DNA of 64,000 nt, taken from assembly GCF_030295995.1 (NCBI RefSeq), contig NZ_AP027365.1:4124066-4188065 (forward strand), written 5' to 3'. Below the pieces are notes generated by a model. That model was given only the letters and a program-made list of their open reading frames with translations, had not been told where the DNA came from and made no database searches. Positions 19,319 to 27,738 of the stretch are shown one piece after another. Made by a program: the position numbers and the translations under genes. The DNA is from Thalassotalea hakodatensis. GTDB taxonomy: Bacteria; Pseudomonadota; Gammaproteobacteria; Enterobacterales; Alteromonadaceae. How positions within the stretch are numbered: position 1 is the stretch's first letter; the number at the start of each line of letters is the position of its first letter.

Positions 19319-20215
19319 CTAATGGTATTTCTTATTTAATTGCGCTAATTGCTCATCTTTATGTTCCCATAAAGTATTCACCCACTTTTGAAAGTAGATT
19401 TTGTAATTACGATCATTCATGTAATCACCCACTAACTCTTGGTCGATGTCTCTAAGTTCAATTAGCACTTCTATGGTATGCACACGACCGCAGAGAAAGT
19501 CAAAAAAGGTTGGCGTTTTCTCTGGGTAATAAATTGTCACATCAAGGACTTTATTAAGTTGCTCACCCATTGCCGACATCACAAACCCTATACCACCAGC
19601 TTTAGGTTTTAGCAGATGTTGGAACGGGGAACGTTGTTTTTGCTGTTTTTCGGGGGTAAACCTTGTGCCTTCAATAAAGCTCATCACACTCACTGGTTTA
19701 TGTTTAAATTTGTCACAAGCCTTACGCGTTGTTTCTAAATCTTTGCCTTTTAAATGCGGGTTTTTCTTAACAAAACTTTGGCTATAACGTTTCATAAATG
19801 GGAAGTCCAACGCCCACCATGCTATACCTAGAAATGGCACATAAAGCAGCTCTTTCTTAAGAAAAAACTTCAAAAAAGGGGCTTTACCATGCAGCACACG
19901 CTGTAATACCAAAATATCTACCCAGCTCTGATGATTCGCAACGACTAAGTACCATTGCTTTAACTCTAACTTTTCAAGCCCTGATACAATAATGTTTGTT
20001 TTAGTAAACAGTTTTTGATTAACCGTGTTAATCGCAACCCAATTACTCGCCATTCGATCAAGTAAGTAACTAAATAACTTTTGCCACCCAGCAACAGGTA
20101 CTAACGCCTTTAATAAAGAAAAAATGATAATGGGTATTAACCAAAACAATGTATTAATGGTATACAGTAAAAATGAAACTAAACCGATAATTGGTGCAGG
20201 TAAAAAACTCAACAT
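19319..20215 (-). CDS. yihG: PlsC-type acyltransferase, YihG-like
   Basis: This 298-residue membrane protein belongs to the lysophosphatidate acyltransferase family that esterifies phospholipids. Two N-terminal hydrophobic segments precede the catalytic motif NHQSWVD (NHX4D) and the glycerolphosphate-binding motif FIEGTRF. Length and overall pattern match E. coli YihG, a second LPA acyltransferase. It is the first gene of a two-gene operon with the YbdG-type channel. The start ATG lacks a clear Shine-Dalgarno sequence. The specific YihG assignment is likely but not certain. Confidence 0.87.
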   Translation of the reverse strand: MLSFLPAPIIGLVSFLLYTINTLFWLIPIIIFSLLKALVPVAGWQKLFSYLLDRMASNWVAINTVNQKLFTKTNIIVSGLEKLELKQWYLVVANHQSWVDILVLQRVLHGKAPFLKFFLKKELLYVPFLGIAWWALDFPFMKRYSQSFVKKNPHLKGKDLETTRKACDKFKHKPVSVMSFIEGTRFTPEKQQKQRSPFQHLLKPKAGGIGFVMSAMGEQLNKVLDVTIYYPEKTPTFFDFLCGRVHTIEVLIELRDIDQELVGDYMNDRNYKIYFQKWVNTLWEHKDEQLAQLNKKYH

Positions 20216-20352
20216 GAAACAATAAAAAAGTAATTTCGCATAACACTATGATAAAGGGAATTTCACTTGCTTTCAGCTACTAATTATTAAAAAAACGAAT
20301 TGGTTATTTTTCTATCATTTTAAATTTATCTCACCGGCAAAATCATAAAGTT

Positions 20353-20392
20353 AACGAGTGTTTATCACTATAATGACACTTTAACGCTCGTT
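20353..20392 (+). promoter_or_regulatory. proBA promoter region with nested inverted repeats
   Basis: A perfect TATAAT (20369-20374) lies inside an inverted repeat: AACGAG (20353-20358) with CTCGTT (20387-20392), and inside it AGTGT (20357-20361) with ACACT (20376-20380). The arms bracket the -10 element symmetrically enough to be an operator. The -35 box is poor. This is a candidate site for a repressor or activator of proBA; the factor is unknown. Confidence 0.4.
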
Positions 20393-20472
20393 ATTGCTTA
20401 AAGCATGTAAAAATAACGATCTAGTCTAATAAAAAACACATTTTATTATTGCAAGTTTCCTTAGGATCGAGG

Positions 20473-20508
20473 ATGCTCAATGACTGGATAATTGAGGAAA
20501 AACAATGA
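20473..20508 (+). CDS. 11-codon leader ORF overlapping the proB start
   Basis: An ATG at 20473, preceded by AGGATCGAGG, opens an 11-codon frame (MLNDWIIEEKQ) whose TGA stop overlaps the proB ATG as ATGA. The leader also contains an inverted repeat CTCAAT/ATTGAG (20476-20481 with 20491-20496) whose right arm covers part of the proB ribosome binding site. Translation of the mini-ORF would disrupt that hairpin and could couple to proB. The peptide is not rich in proline or glutamate, so it is not a classical attenuation leader. It may be fortuitous. Confidence 0.35.
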   Translation: MLNDWIIEEKQ

Positions 20509-21605
20509 ATTTTCATAGGGCTGTCATCAAAGTCGGAAGTGCACTAGTATCGCCCGAGTCAAACGGTTGTAGTAGTAAGTATTTACTGTCTATTGCTCAG
20601 TTTATTACCGCATGTCAACAAGCGGGTAAAGAAGTTATTTTAGTGTCATCAGGCAGTGTTGCTGCAGGTAGGCAATCGATTCATCACAGCTCTCCCATGC
20701 CTTCCATTCAAACAAAACAAGCGATGGGTGCCGTCGGACAAATGAAAATGATGGCAAACTGGCAACGTTTTTTCGATCAAGCATGCGGTCAATTACTGAT
20801 CACACATGGTGATTTGAAAGATCGTCAGCGCTATATCAATATCAAAAATACCTTACGTATTCTCTTAGCAAATCATGTTCTACCAATAGTAAATGAGAAC
20901 GATACCGTTGCTTCAGATGAAATAAAAGTCGGCGACAATGACAATTTAGCCGCGCAAGTCGCTTTAGTCAGTGAAGCAGATTGTTTGTTTATATTAAGTG
21001 ACGTTGATGGTGTTTTTGATAGTGACCCTAGATACAATCCGGATGCAGCCTTAATTCCAGAAATAGCGGAAATTACTGAACAAATATATGCCATGGCGGG
21101 TTGTACTCATAACCCGATTGCGACAGGGGGGATGAAAACTAAAATTCAAGCTGCCGAAAAGGCAATTGAATATGGCATCACTACCTATATTGTTAATGGG
21201 AGTAAAAGTGAAGTATTTGAACAGCTGCTTAAAGGTGAGAACCCTGGCACAGTATTTTTAGCTCAAGAAAACACTATCGGTCCAGCTCGTAAACACTGGC
21301 TAAAACATACCCTCAAAAGTAAGGGTGAAATTTTCCTTGATAAAGGTGCCGTTAACGCATTAAGTCGTAATGGTGCTTCTTTACTCTCTTCTGGCATCCT
21401 TGATTGTAAAGGAAGCTTTATAGCCGGTGATTCTATTGACCTGGTTGACCACAAAGATAAGCGTGTAATTGCGAAAGGCATTTGCCAATATAGCCAGCCT
21501 GAACTGCAAAAAATTAAAGGCGTTCAAAGTGAAGATATTTTCGATATTTTAGGCTACCGCCCAAGTAAAGTTATCGTGCATCGTGACGATATGGTAATTC
21601 TGTAG
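20505..21605 (+). CDS. proB: glutamate 5-kinase
   Basis: ProB phosphorylates glutamate to gamma-glutamyl phosphate, the first step of proline synthesis. The 366-residue length is typical. The amino-acid kinase domain shows KVGSALVSPE at the N-terminus, VSSGSVAAG, the ENDTVA and GDNDNLAA active-site loops, and TGGMKTKIQAA. The C-terminal ~100 residues form a PUA domain (ending near GYRPSKVIVHRDDMVIL). GAGGAAAAAC precedes the ATG. proA follows after 17 bases, giving a proBA operon. Proline feedback inhibition is known for the family; the residues were not checked here. Confidence 0.96.
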   Translation: MNFHRAVIKVGSALVSPESNGCSSKYLLSIAQFITACQQAGKEVILVSSGSVAAGRQSIHHSSPMPSIQTKQAMGAVGQMKMMANWQRFFDQACGQLLITHGDLKDRQRYINIKNTLRILLANHVLPIVNENDTVASDEIKVGDNDNLAAQVALVSEADCLFILSDVDGVFDSDPRYNPDAALIPEIAEITEQIYAMAGCTHNPIATGGMKTKIQAAEKAIEYGITTYIVNGSKSEVFEQLLKGENPGTVFLAQENTIGPARKHWLKHTLKSKGEIFLDKGAVNALSRNGASLLSSGILDCKGSFIAGDSIDLVDHKDKRVIAKGICQYSQPELQKIKGVQSEDIFDILGYRPSKVIVHRDDMVIL

Positions 21606-21622
21606 CCAGGAGTTTATACATT

Positions 21623-22879
21623 ATGACAACTACATTTAATATTGCCGACAATGCGCGTCAGGTAAGTATAGCAGCTAGACAAGTTGCGCAATTAACCACG
21701 ACAGCTAAAGATGAACTGTTATCAAAAATGGCCGATGCCATTGAGCAAGATACCACACGCATTCTTGCCGAAAATACTAAAGATATTGAGGCAGGTCGTC
21801 AGCGCGGTTTGACTGAAGCGATGTTAGATAGATTGTTATTAACATCTGAAAGAATCAAGGATATCGCGAATGCGATTAGAGAAATAACCACGTTAGCTGA
21901 CCCTGTTGGTCATGTGGCTGATTTATCATTAAGACCTAATGGCATACAAGTGGGGAAAATGCGCATACCGCTTGGCGTTATCGCCATGATTTATGAAGCG
22001 AGACCCAACGTAACGGCTGAAGCTGCTGCTTTATGTATAAAATCAGGAAATGCCGTAATACTGCGTGGTGGTTCAGAAGCAATACATAGCAATTTAGCAT
22101 TAGCGCATTGTTTACATCGAGTACTTGATAACTGCAAAATTGATCGCAATATTATCTCGATTATCCCCGATACCAGTCGCGCAGTCATTGAACAGCTATT
22201 AACACAACGAGAAACGATCGATCTTGTCATCCCTCGCGGTGGAGAAGGCCTTATTCGTTATGTCACAGAAAACAGCCAAATTCCCGTGATTCAGCACTTC
22301 AAAGGCGTTTGCCATTTATATATCGACAAATTTGCTGATATTAACAAGGCCATCAATATTCTTATCAACGGTAAAACACAGAAACCTAGTGCCTGTAACG
22401 CCTTTGAAACCATGCTTATCCATAAAGACATTGCTGACACTTTTTTACCGATAGCAGCCAATGCTTTAGCAGACAAGCAGGTCAAAGTGCATGCTTGTGA
22501 ACTCAGCCAGCCCTATTTCACAGGTGCAAGTCGCGCTACTGATGAAGACTACCATACAGAATACCTCGCCCATGAAATCGCGATTAAAATAGTATCTTCA
22601 TATGATCAGGCCGTTGAACACATTAATCAGTTTACTTCTGATCATACTGAAGTAATCGTCAGCCAAGATGTTAGCCGATGCCAAGCATTTATTCGTCAAA
22701 TAAACTCATCAGTAGTCATGTCGAATGCTTCATCTCGTTTCTCTGATGGCGGTCAATTGGGCTTAGGCTCTGAAATTGGCATTTCAACCAGTAAATTACA
22801 CACGTATGGCCCGATGGGGTTAACCGCCCTAACCACAGAAAAATTTATTGTTGTTGGTGACGGTCAAATTAGAGAATAA
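21623..22879 (+). CDS. proA: gamma-glutamyl phosphate reductase
   Basis: ProA reduces gamma-glutamyl phosphate to glutamate semialdehyde with NADPH, the second step of proline synthesis. The 418-residue protein shows the family pattern: PLGVIAMIYEARPNVTAEAA, the cofactor region VILRGGSEAIHSN, PRGGEGLIRYV, and the catalytic cysteine region NGKTQKPSACNAFETML. AGGAG precedes the ATG. It forms an operon with proB and converges on ilvC, with a shared terminator between them. Confidence 0.96.
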   Translation: MTTTFNIADNARQVSIAARQVAQLTTTAKDELLSKMADAIEQDTTRILAENTKDIEAGRQRGLTEAMLDRLLLTSERIKDIANAIREITTLADPVGHVADLSLRPNGIQVGKMRIPLGVIAMIYEARPNVTAEAAALCIKSGNAVILRGGSEAIHSNLALAHCLHRVLDNCKIDRNIISIIPDTSRAVIEQLLTQRETIDLVIPRGGEGLIRYVTENSQIPVIQHFKGVCHLYIDKFADINKAINILINGKTQKPSACNAFETMLIHKDIADTFLPIAANALADKQVKVHACELSQPYFTGASRATDEDYHTEYLAHEIAIKIVSSYDQAVEHINQFTSDHTEVIVSQDVSRCQAFIRQINSSVVMSNASSRFSDGGQLGLGSEIGISTSKLHTYGPMGLTALTTEKFIVVGDGQIRE

Positions 22880-22893
22880 TCCGAAAGGAATAC

Positions 22894-22973
22894 TCCTTTG
22901 ATTAAACAGCTCATAAGGGTAATACAAATACGTAATGCCTTATTGATACACAGTAATATTATCAATCAAAGGA
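22894..22973. repeat. nested inverted repeat downstream of proA
   Basis: A perfect ten-base inverted repeat TCCTTTGATT (22894-22903) and AATCAAAGGA (22964-22973) encloses a second one, ATAAGG (22913-22918) with CCTTAT (22938-22943). The structure is not a terminator because the separate terminator follows at 22986. It may be a structured 3' UTR, a small mobile-element remnant or a protein-binding site. Confidence 0.45.
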
Positions 22974-22984
22974 TATCAGGCAAT

Positions 22985-23026
22985 AAAAAACCGATATTAG
23001 CTCCAGAGTACCAATATCGGTTTTTG
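22985..23026. terminator. bidirectional terminator between proA and ilvC
   Basis: A 13-bp stem (22986-22998 with 23013-23025) has an A-tract on the left arm and a T-tract on the right arm. It can terminate proBA on the plus strand and ilvC on the minus strand. Confidence 0.88.
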
Positions 23027-23067
23027 ACCTTACTCAGATAAGCAAGGTCTAGGGTGAATTTCTAATA

Positions 23068-24552
23068 TTAAAGGTTAGATTCCACAATACGTTTCATATC
23101 AGTCATATAACCACGCAGTTCTTGACCAACAATTTCAACACTGTGGTTACGAATAGCATCGTTTACTTCAATTAAACGAACATTATCTACACCGTTAGAT
23201 GTATTTGATAAACCTTCACCTAAATCTTCTAATGAAAGCTTACTAACAAAATCTTTTAACATGGGTTGTGCAGCATGGGTAAATAAGTAATTACCATACT
23301 CAGCTGTATCAGAAATAACCACATTCATTTCATATAGCTTATTTCGAGCAATACAGTTGGCGATTAATGGTGTTTCATGTAACGATTCGTAGTAGGCTGA
23401 CTCTTCGATAATACCCGCAGCTACCATTGATTCAAACGCTAATTCAACGCCAGCTTTAACCATTGCTACAACAAAAATACCTTTATCGTAATATTCTTGT
23501 TCGCTGATCGCTGTTTCGCAATCAGGGGCTTGCTCAAAAGAAGATTCAGCAGTTTGTTCACGCCATTTTAATAAGTTTGCATCGTCATTTGCCCAGTCTT
23601 CCATCATCGTTGCTGAAAATACACCTTCGATAATATCATCCATGTGCTTTTCAAATAATGGACGTAATACGTCTTTCAATTCTTCAGCCATATCAAAAGC
23701 ACGAATTTTAGCAGGGTTTGACAAGCGGTCCATCATGTTAGTAATGCCACCATGTTTTAACCCTTCGGTAACCGTTTCAATGCCATATTGCAATAATTTA
23801 CGTGCGTACGCCGCGTCTACACCTTGTGCTACAAGCTGTTCATGACCCAGTACCGCAGCCGTTTGTAACATGCCACATAAAATGGTTTGCTCACCCATTA
23901 AATCAGACTTAACTTCTGCGATAAATGATGATTCAAGTACACCTGCACGATCACCACCGGTTGCTGAAGCATAGGCTTTTGCAATGGCTAAACCATTACC
24001 TTGTGGATCATTTTCAGGGTGAACAGCAATGAGTGTAGGCACACCAAAACCGCGTTTGTATTCTTCACGTACTTCCGTACCTGGGCATTTCGGGGCTACC
24101 ATTACCACAGTTATATCAGCACGAATTTGCATGCCTTCTTCAACAATATTAAAGCCATGTGAATATGCTAACGTTGATCCTTGTTTCATAAATGGCATTA
24201 CCGCCGAAACAGCAGACGTATGTTGTTTATCTGGTGTTAAATTTAATACTAAGTCTGCTTGCGGAATCAGTTCTTCGTATGTACCAACGGTAAAACCATT
24301 TTCAGTTGCCCAAGCCCACGACTGACGTTTTTCGGCAATCGCTGATTCACGTAATGCATAAGAAATATTCAAGCCAGAATCGCGCATATTAAGGCCTTGA
24401 TTTAAGCCTTGTGCACCACACCCTACAATAACGATGTTCCAATCTTTAATAAAGTTACAGCCATCGCTGAACTCTTCACGCTTCATAAAACGACACTTGC
24501 CCAATTGAGCCAATTTTTCACGTAAACTTAGGGTATTAAAATAATTACTCAT
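23068..24552 (-). CDS. ilvC: ketol-acid reductoisomerase, long (class II) form
   Basis: IlvC converts acetolactate or acetohydroxybutyrate to the dihydroxy acids of valine and isoleucine synthesis, using NADPH and Mg. At 494 residues it is the long class II enzyme found in enterobacteria and relatives, with a duplicated knotted C-terminal domain. The Rossmann motif [10 protein letters not shown] and the metal-binding [15 protein letters not shown] and [12 protein letters not shown] regions are present. It is divergent from the regulator ilvY, so activation by IlvY with acetolactate as inducer is expected from the E. coli model. Confidence 0.97.
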   Translation of the reverse strand: MSNYFNTLSLREKLAQLGKCRFMKREEFSDGCNFIKDWNIVIVGCGAQGLNQGLNMRDSGLNISYALRESAIAEKRQSWAWATENGFTVGTYEELIPQADLVLNLTPDKQHTSAVSAVMPFMKQGSTLAYSHGFNIVEEGMQIRADITVVMVAPKCPGTEVREEYKRGFGVPTLIAVHPENDPQGNGLAIAKAYASATGGDRAGVLESSFIAEVKSDLMGEQTILCGMLQTAAVLGHEQLVAQGVDAAYARKLLQYGIETVTEGLKHGGITNMMDRLSNPAKIRAFDMAEELKDVLRPLFEKHMDDIIEGVFSATMMEDWANDDANLLKWREQTAESSFEQAPDCETAISEQEYYDKGIFVVAMVKAGVELAFESMVAAGIIEESAYYESLHETPLIANCIARNKLYEMNVVISDTAEYGNYLFTHAAQPMLKDFVSKLSLEDLGEGLSNTSNGVDNVRLIEVNDAIRNHSVEIVGQELRGYMTDMKRIVESNL

Positions 24553-24628
24553 AATATTTCCTTGCCAGCCTTAATGCTGAACTAACTAAAACAGGATGTC
24601 AGATTTTTTGACCTATGAGCATAATACT

Positions 24629-24686
24629 GCAAGACGAACATTGCTTAAAATGATATATTCGCACCACTGTATTGCAAAAAACGCAA
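24629..24686. promoter_or_regulatory. candidate IlvY operators between ilvC and ilvY
   Basis: The divergent intergenic region holds two dyads built from the same half-site letters: GCAA-N8-TTGC (24629-24644) and TTGC-N7-GCAA (24672-24686). LysR-type regulators bind T-N11-A-like dyads in such divergent promoters, and E. coli IlvY uses two operators in the same place. Assignment to IlvY is inferred from position. Confidence 0.5.
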
Positions 24687-24701
24687 CATTAAGTCACTAC
24701 C

Positions 24702-25580
24702 ATGGATCAAAAATCATTAAAAATGTTCGTTGACCTCGCCAATAATTTACATTTTGGCAAAACGGCAGAAGCAAACCACGTAAGTACCTCGACCTTGAGC
24801 CGTGCCATTCAGCGCATTGAAACTGAAGTGGGTTGCAACTTATTGCACCGTGACAATAGAACGGTGGTGCTCACACAGGCGGGTCAGCAGTTTCAGCAAT
24901 ATGCACAACAGCAACTTGATAACTGGCATGTATTACAGCTTTCACTGCGACAAGAACAAACCCAGTTACAGGGAAAACTTAATATTTTTTGCTCGGTTAC
25001 CGCAGCATACAGCCACCTACCGCCATTGCTCGATCAGTTTCGTCAACAACACCCCTTAGTAGAAATTATGCTCGTAACTGGCGATGCAGCCGATGCCTTT
25101 GAACAGCTTAGTTCTCAATCTGTTGATTTAGCCATTGCGGTAAAGCCCGAGTCATTATCACGTCAGTTTTATTTTCATCCGCTCGCGCAAGTTCCCTTAA
25201 CTGTGATCGCGCCAAGTAAAGTTTGCCATGTACAACAGCAAGTCAATATGCCCGTAATTGAGTGGGGAAATATCCCGATGATTTTGCCTGAACACGGCAT
25301 CGCACGAAAACGATTCGACTATTGGTTTCGTCGCCGGCAACAAGGAAAGCCGAACATCTATGCTACGGTTTCGGGTCATGAGGCACTTGTGAGTATGGTT
25401 GCGCTTGGTTGTGGCGTTGGTATGGTTCCACAAGTGGTCGTTGATAATAGCCCGGTAAAAGACCGCGTGAAAAACTTAGAGAATATTGGCGATATCCCCC
25501 CTTTTGAGCTCGGCGTATGCTGTTTAAATCAACACAAAGCCAATAGTTTAATTACCGCTTTTTTACAATCAATTGAATAA
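24702..25580 (+). CDS. ilvY: LysR-family activator of ilvC
   Basis: This 292-residue protein has an N-terminal winged helix (MFVDLANNLHFGKTAEANHV, then STSTLSRAIQRIETEVG) and a periplasmic-binding-like effector domain from about residue 90. Sequence and its divergent position next to ilvC identify it as IlvY. The E. coli homologue activates ilvC in response to acetolactate and acetohydroxybutyrate and represses itself. The start ATG has no strong ribosome binding site, which is common in autoregulated LysR genes. It converges on yifB with only two bases between the stops. Confidence 0.9.
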   Translation: MDQKSLKMFVDLANNLHFGKTAEANHVSTSTLSRAIQRIETEVGCNLLHRDNRTVVLTQAGQQFQQYAQQQLDNWHVLQLSLRQEQTQLQGKLNIFCSVTAAYSHLPPLLDQFRQQHPLVEIMLVTGDAADAFEQLSSQSVDLAIAVKPESLSRQFYFHPLAQVPLTVIAPSKVCHVQQQVNMPVIEWGNIPMILPEHGIARKRFDYWFRRRQQGKPNIYATVSGHEALVSMVALGCGVGMVPQVVVDNSPVKDRVKNLENIGDIPPFELGVCCLNQHKANSLITAFLQSIE

Positions 25581-25582
25581 GT

Positions 25583-27103
25583 CTAAGCAACCGCGGTAGT
25601 TAAATGTTTTAATAATCGATCCATCGCGCGATACGACATTGCTTCAATTAAATGTTTATGAGCTATCTGTTGGCTTTTTTCCATATCTGCCAGCGTACGC
25701 GCTATTTTAAGAATTTTATGATGCGCACGCGTTGATAAGCCTAGTTTTTCAACCGCTAACGCTAAGAATTCGTTATCATCTGGCGTTAACGCGCAGAACT
25801 TTCTTAACTCTGTACTCGACAAATACGCATTCGCTTTACCCTGCCTAACAAGCTGTAAGGCTCTACATTGTTGCACCCTATGTCGCACTTGCGCACTAGT
25901 TTCTACCTCTGGCACGTTATCTGACCACATACCTTTGGGTAAGCGGGCAACTTCAATTTGAATATCAATACGGTCAAGAAATGGCCCTGATAACTTACTT
26001 AAATATCGCAATACTTGTTCTGGCGTGCTGCGGTTATCATTATAAAAACCTGTAGGTGAAGGGTTCATCGCTGCTACTAATTGAAACTGCGCAGGGTATG
26101 TTTGCTTTTGTAACGCACGCGAAATCGTCACCTCACCAGACTCCATCGGTTCACGTAATACATCTAACACTTTTCGATCAAATTCAGGTAACTCATCAAG
26201 AAAAAGTACACCATGATGCGCTAGCGTCACTTCACCTGATTGTGGAATACTACCACCACCGATCAACGCTGCGGAAGAGGCCGTATGATGCGGAGAACGA
26301 AATGGCCTTGTTAACCAAGCTGTTGAATCTACCGCCTGATGGCTAATCGACTTTATCGCCGCAACATCAATACCTTCTTGCTCAGTCATCGTGGGCAAAA
26401 TCCCAGATAACCGACTTGCTAACATGGTTTTCCCTGTCCCTGGCGGGCCAATAAATAACAAATTATGAGCGCCACTAGCAGCTATTTCTAATGCTCTTTT
26501 AGCAAGGGGTTGCCCAACCACATCGCTGATATCGTCTTCGATAATGATGTTATGCTCTGATTGTCTTTTAGGCTCTGCGACAGGTAAGCGCTGCTGTTTC
26601 ATAAGATGTGGATATAATTCTGCAAGGTGTGTTAGTGGCAAAACAGTGGCTGATTCAACCCAGCTCGCTTGTTCAGCATTTGAAGAAGGCACGATCAATG
26701 TTCGGTTAGCATGTGCGCTGGCCATTGCCATCGGTATTTCACCAACAATTTGTCGTAACTCTCCAGAAAGGGCAAGTTCACCGGCAAATTCATATTGTGC
26801 AATCTCATCACCAGGTAGCTGTTCAGACGCCACAAGAATACCTACTGCAATCGGCAAATCAAACCGACCACCCTCCTTGGGTAAATCGGCAGGCGCTAAA
26901 TTGATGGTGATACGTTTTGCCGGAAATTCATAACCACAATTTAACATTGCGCTACGCACTCGATCTTTTGATTCGCGCACACTGGTTTCTGGCAAGCCAA
27001 CGATGTTGAAGGCTGGTAACCCATTGGCTAAATGTACTTCTACAGTAACCAACGGTGACGATAAACCTATACGGGCGCGACTATAGACACACGCTAAAGA
27101 CAT
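25583..27103 (-). CDS. yifB: YifB-type Mg-chelatase-like AAA+ ATPase (ComM family)
   Basis: This 506-residue cytoplasmic ATPase has an N-terminal Lon-like domain (VTVEVHLANGLPAFNIVGLPE; ITINLAPADLPKEGGRFDLPIA), an AAA+ core with Walker A GPPGTGKTMLA and Walker B VLFLDELPEF, and a Mg-chelatase C-terminal helical domain. Homologues (ComM) act in branch migration during natural transformation in several gammaproteobacteria. I chose the ATG at 27103, giving MSLACVYSRA, because it matches the family N-terminus; the frame extends further upstream without need. In E. coli yifB likewise sits divergent from the ilv operon. Confidence 0.93.
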   Translation of the reverse strand: MSLACVYSRARIGLSSPLVTVEVHLANGLPAFNIVGLPETSVRESKDRVRSAMLNCGYEFPAKRITINLAPADLPKEGGRFDLPIAVGILVASEQLPGDEIAQYEFAGELALSGELRQIVGEIPMAMASAHANRTLIVPSSNAEQASWVESATVLPLTHLAELYPHLMKQQRLPVAEPKRQSEHNIIIEDDISDVVGQPLAKRALEIAASGAHNLLFIGPPGTGKTMLASRLSGILPTMTEQEGIDVAAIKSISHQAVDSTAWLTRPFRSPHHTASSAALIGGGSIPQSGEVTLAHHGVLFLDELPEFDRKVLDVLREPMESGEVTISRALQKQTYPAQFQLVAAMNPSPTGFYNDNRSTPEQVLRYLSKLSGPFLDRIDIQIEVARLPKGMWSDNVPEVETSAQVRHRVQQCRALQLVRQGKANAYLSSTELRKFCALTPDDNEFLALAVEKLGLSTRAHHKILKIARTLADMEKSQQIAHKHLIEAMSYRAMDRLLKHLTTAVA

Positions 27104-27182
27104 AATAAATCCATTTACACTGCTTTTCTTCCTTGCAAGCAAGTGTAGACCCGCTTTTTTAATAACGCTAATCGCAGCTGGT

Positions 27183-27368
27183 TAACCTGAGCTCTAGCTA
27201 ATCAACTGAGACGGTAAGTTTTTATTTGTCACACTGTTCTAGCACGGAGTTTTTTCTTAGTACAAGGCAAATTTGTGCGTCAATGACCTGTCTATTGCAA
27301 ATAAATGTAACGCAGTAATAAGGAAAAACAACTGCTAGAAAGTAAGTTGTTATCTCGAGATCAGGTTA
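27183..27368. mobile_element. MITE-like dispersed repeat, copy A (with inverted ends)
   Basis: This ~186-base non-coding element begins TAACCTGAGCTC and ends with the near-inverse CTCGAGATCAGGTTA, so it has imperfect terminal inverted repeats. Its last 45 bases (27324-27368) recur with three mismatches in the opposite orientation at 39199-39243. The shared core reads CTGCTAGAAAGTAAGTTGTT. It carries no transposase and lies between yifB and the ilv promoter. I see no clear target duplication. Confidence 0.55.
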
Positions 27369-27417
27369 GTTATAACCAAAGGTAAATATTTGCTATGAAA
27401 AACTCTAAGAAAAAAAC

Positions 27418-27445
27418 TTGCACATTGAATTAGAGCTATGATACT
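27418..27445 (+). promoter_or_regulatory. candidate ilv operon promoter
   Basis: TTGCAC (27418-27423), a 16-base spacer and GATACT (27440-27445) lie about 60 bases upstream of the ilvL leader ORF. It matches the sigma70 consensus moderately and is the best candidate between the repeat element and the leader. Confidence 0.45.
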
Positions 27446-27507
27446 AATTTAAAAAGACAGCGAATTAAGCGCAAAATTTAATATTTTTTCAGAGTAATCG
27501 AATAAAC

Positions 27508-27588
27508 ATGCAAAACTATAGCTCAGTCATTATTAACATTCTCGTCGTGGTGATTATTAAATCATCGCGGGGCCGTTTGTTGAGCTAA
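27508..27588 (+). CDS. ilvL: ilv operon leader peptide
   Basis: This 26-residue ORF reads MQNYSSVIINILVVVIIK and then SSRGRLLS. Fourteen of its codons, nearly all between positions 7 and 17 and again at the end, encode Ile, Val or Leu. It precedes a GC-rich terminator and ilvG, exactly like E. coli ilvL. Ribosome stalling at these codons when the charged tRNAs are scarce would favour the antiterminator and allow transcription of ilvGMEDA. The ribosome binding site is weak. Identification rests on composition, position and the attenuator structure. Confidence 0.88.
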   Translation: MQNYSSVIINILVVVIIKSSRGRLLS

Positions 27589-27645
27589 AGTAAACTCAGA
27601 AATTAACTACAAACCCCCCGCTCCTAATGGACCGGGGGGTTTTTC
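27567..27645 (+). terminator. ilv attenuator (antiterminator and terminator)
   Basis: The terminator is a nine-base GC-rich stem (27612-27620 with 27633-27641) followed by five Ts. GCGGGG at 27567-27572, inside the end of ilvL, can instead pair with CCCCGC at 27616-27621, which is the left arm of the terminator. These mutually exclusive pairings form a transcription attenuator controlled by ilvL translation. Confidence 0.88.
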
Positions 27646-27738
27646 GTATAGGGCAGCCAATTAACGTGAACGTTAAGGTAACAAGACAAAAGGAGTCTAC
27701 TTAGTAGGGTTAACCACTCTCAAAAGTATAAAACAATC

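Noticed and set aside
26544-26933. 129-codon plus-strand frame inside yifB
   Set aside because: It is antisense to conserved YifB sequence, with no ribosome binding site or family signature.
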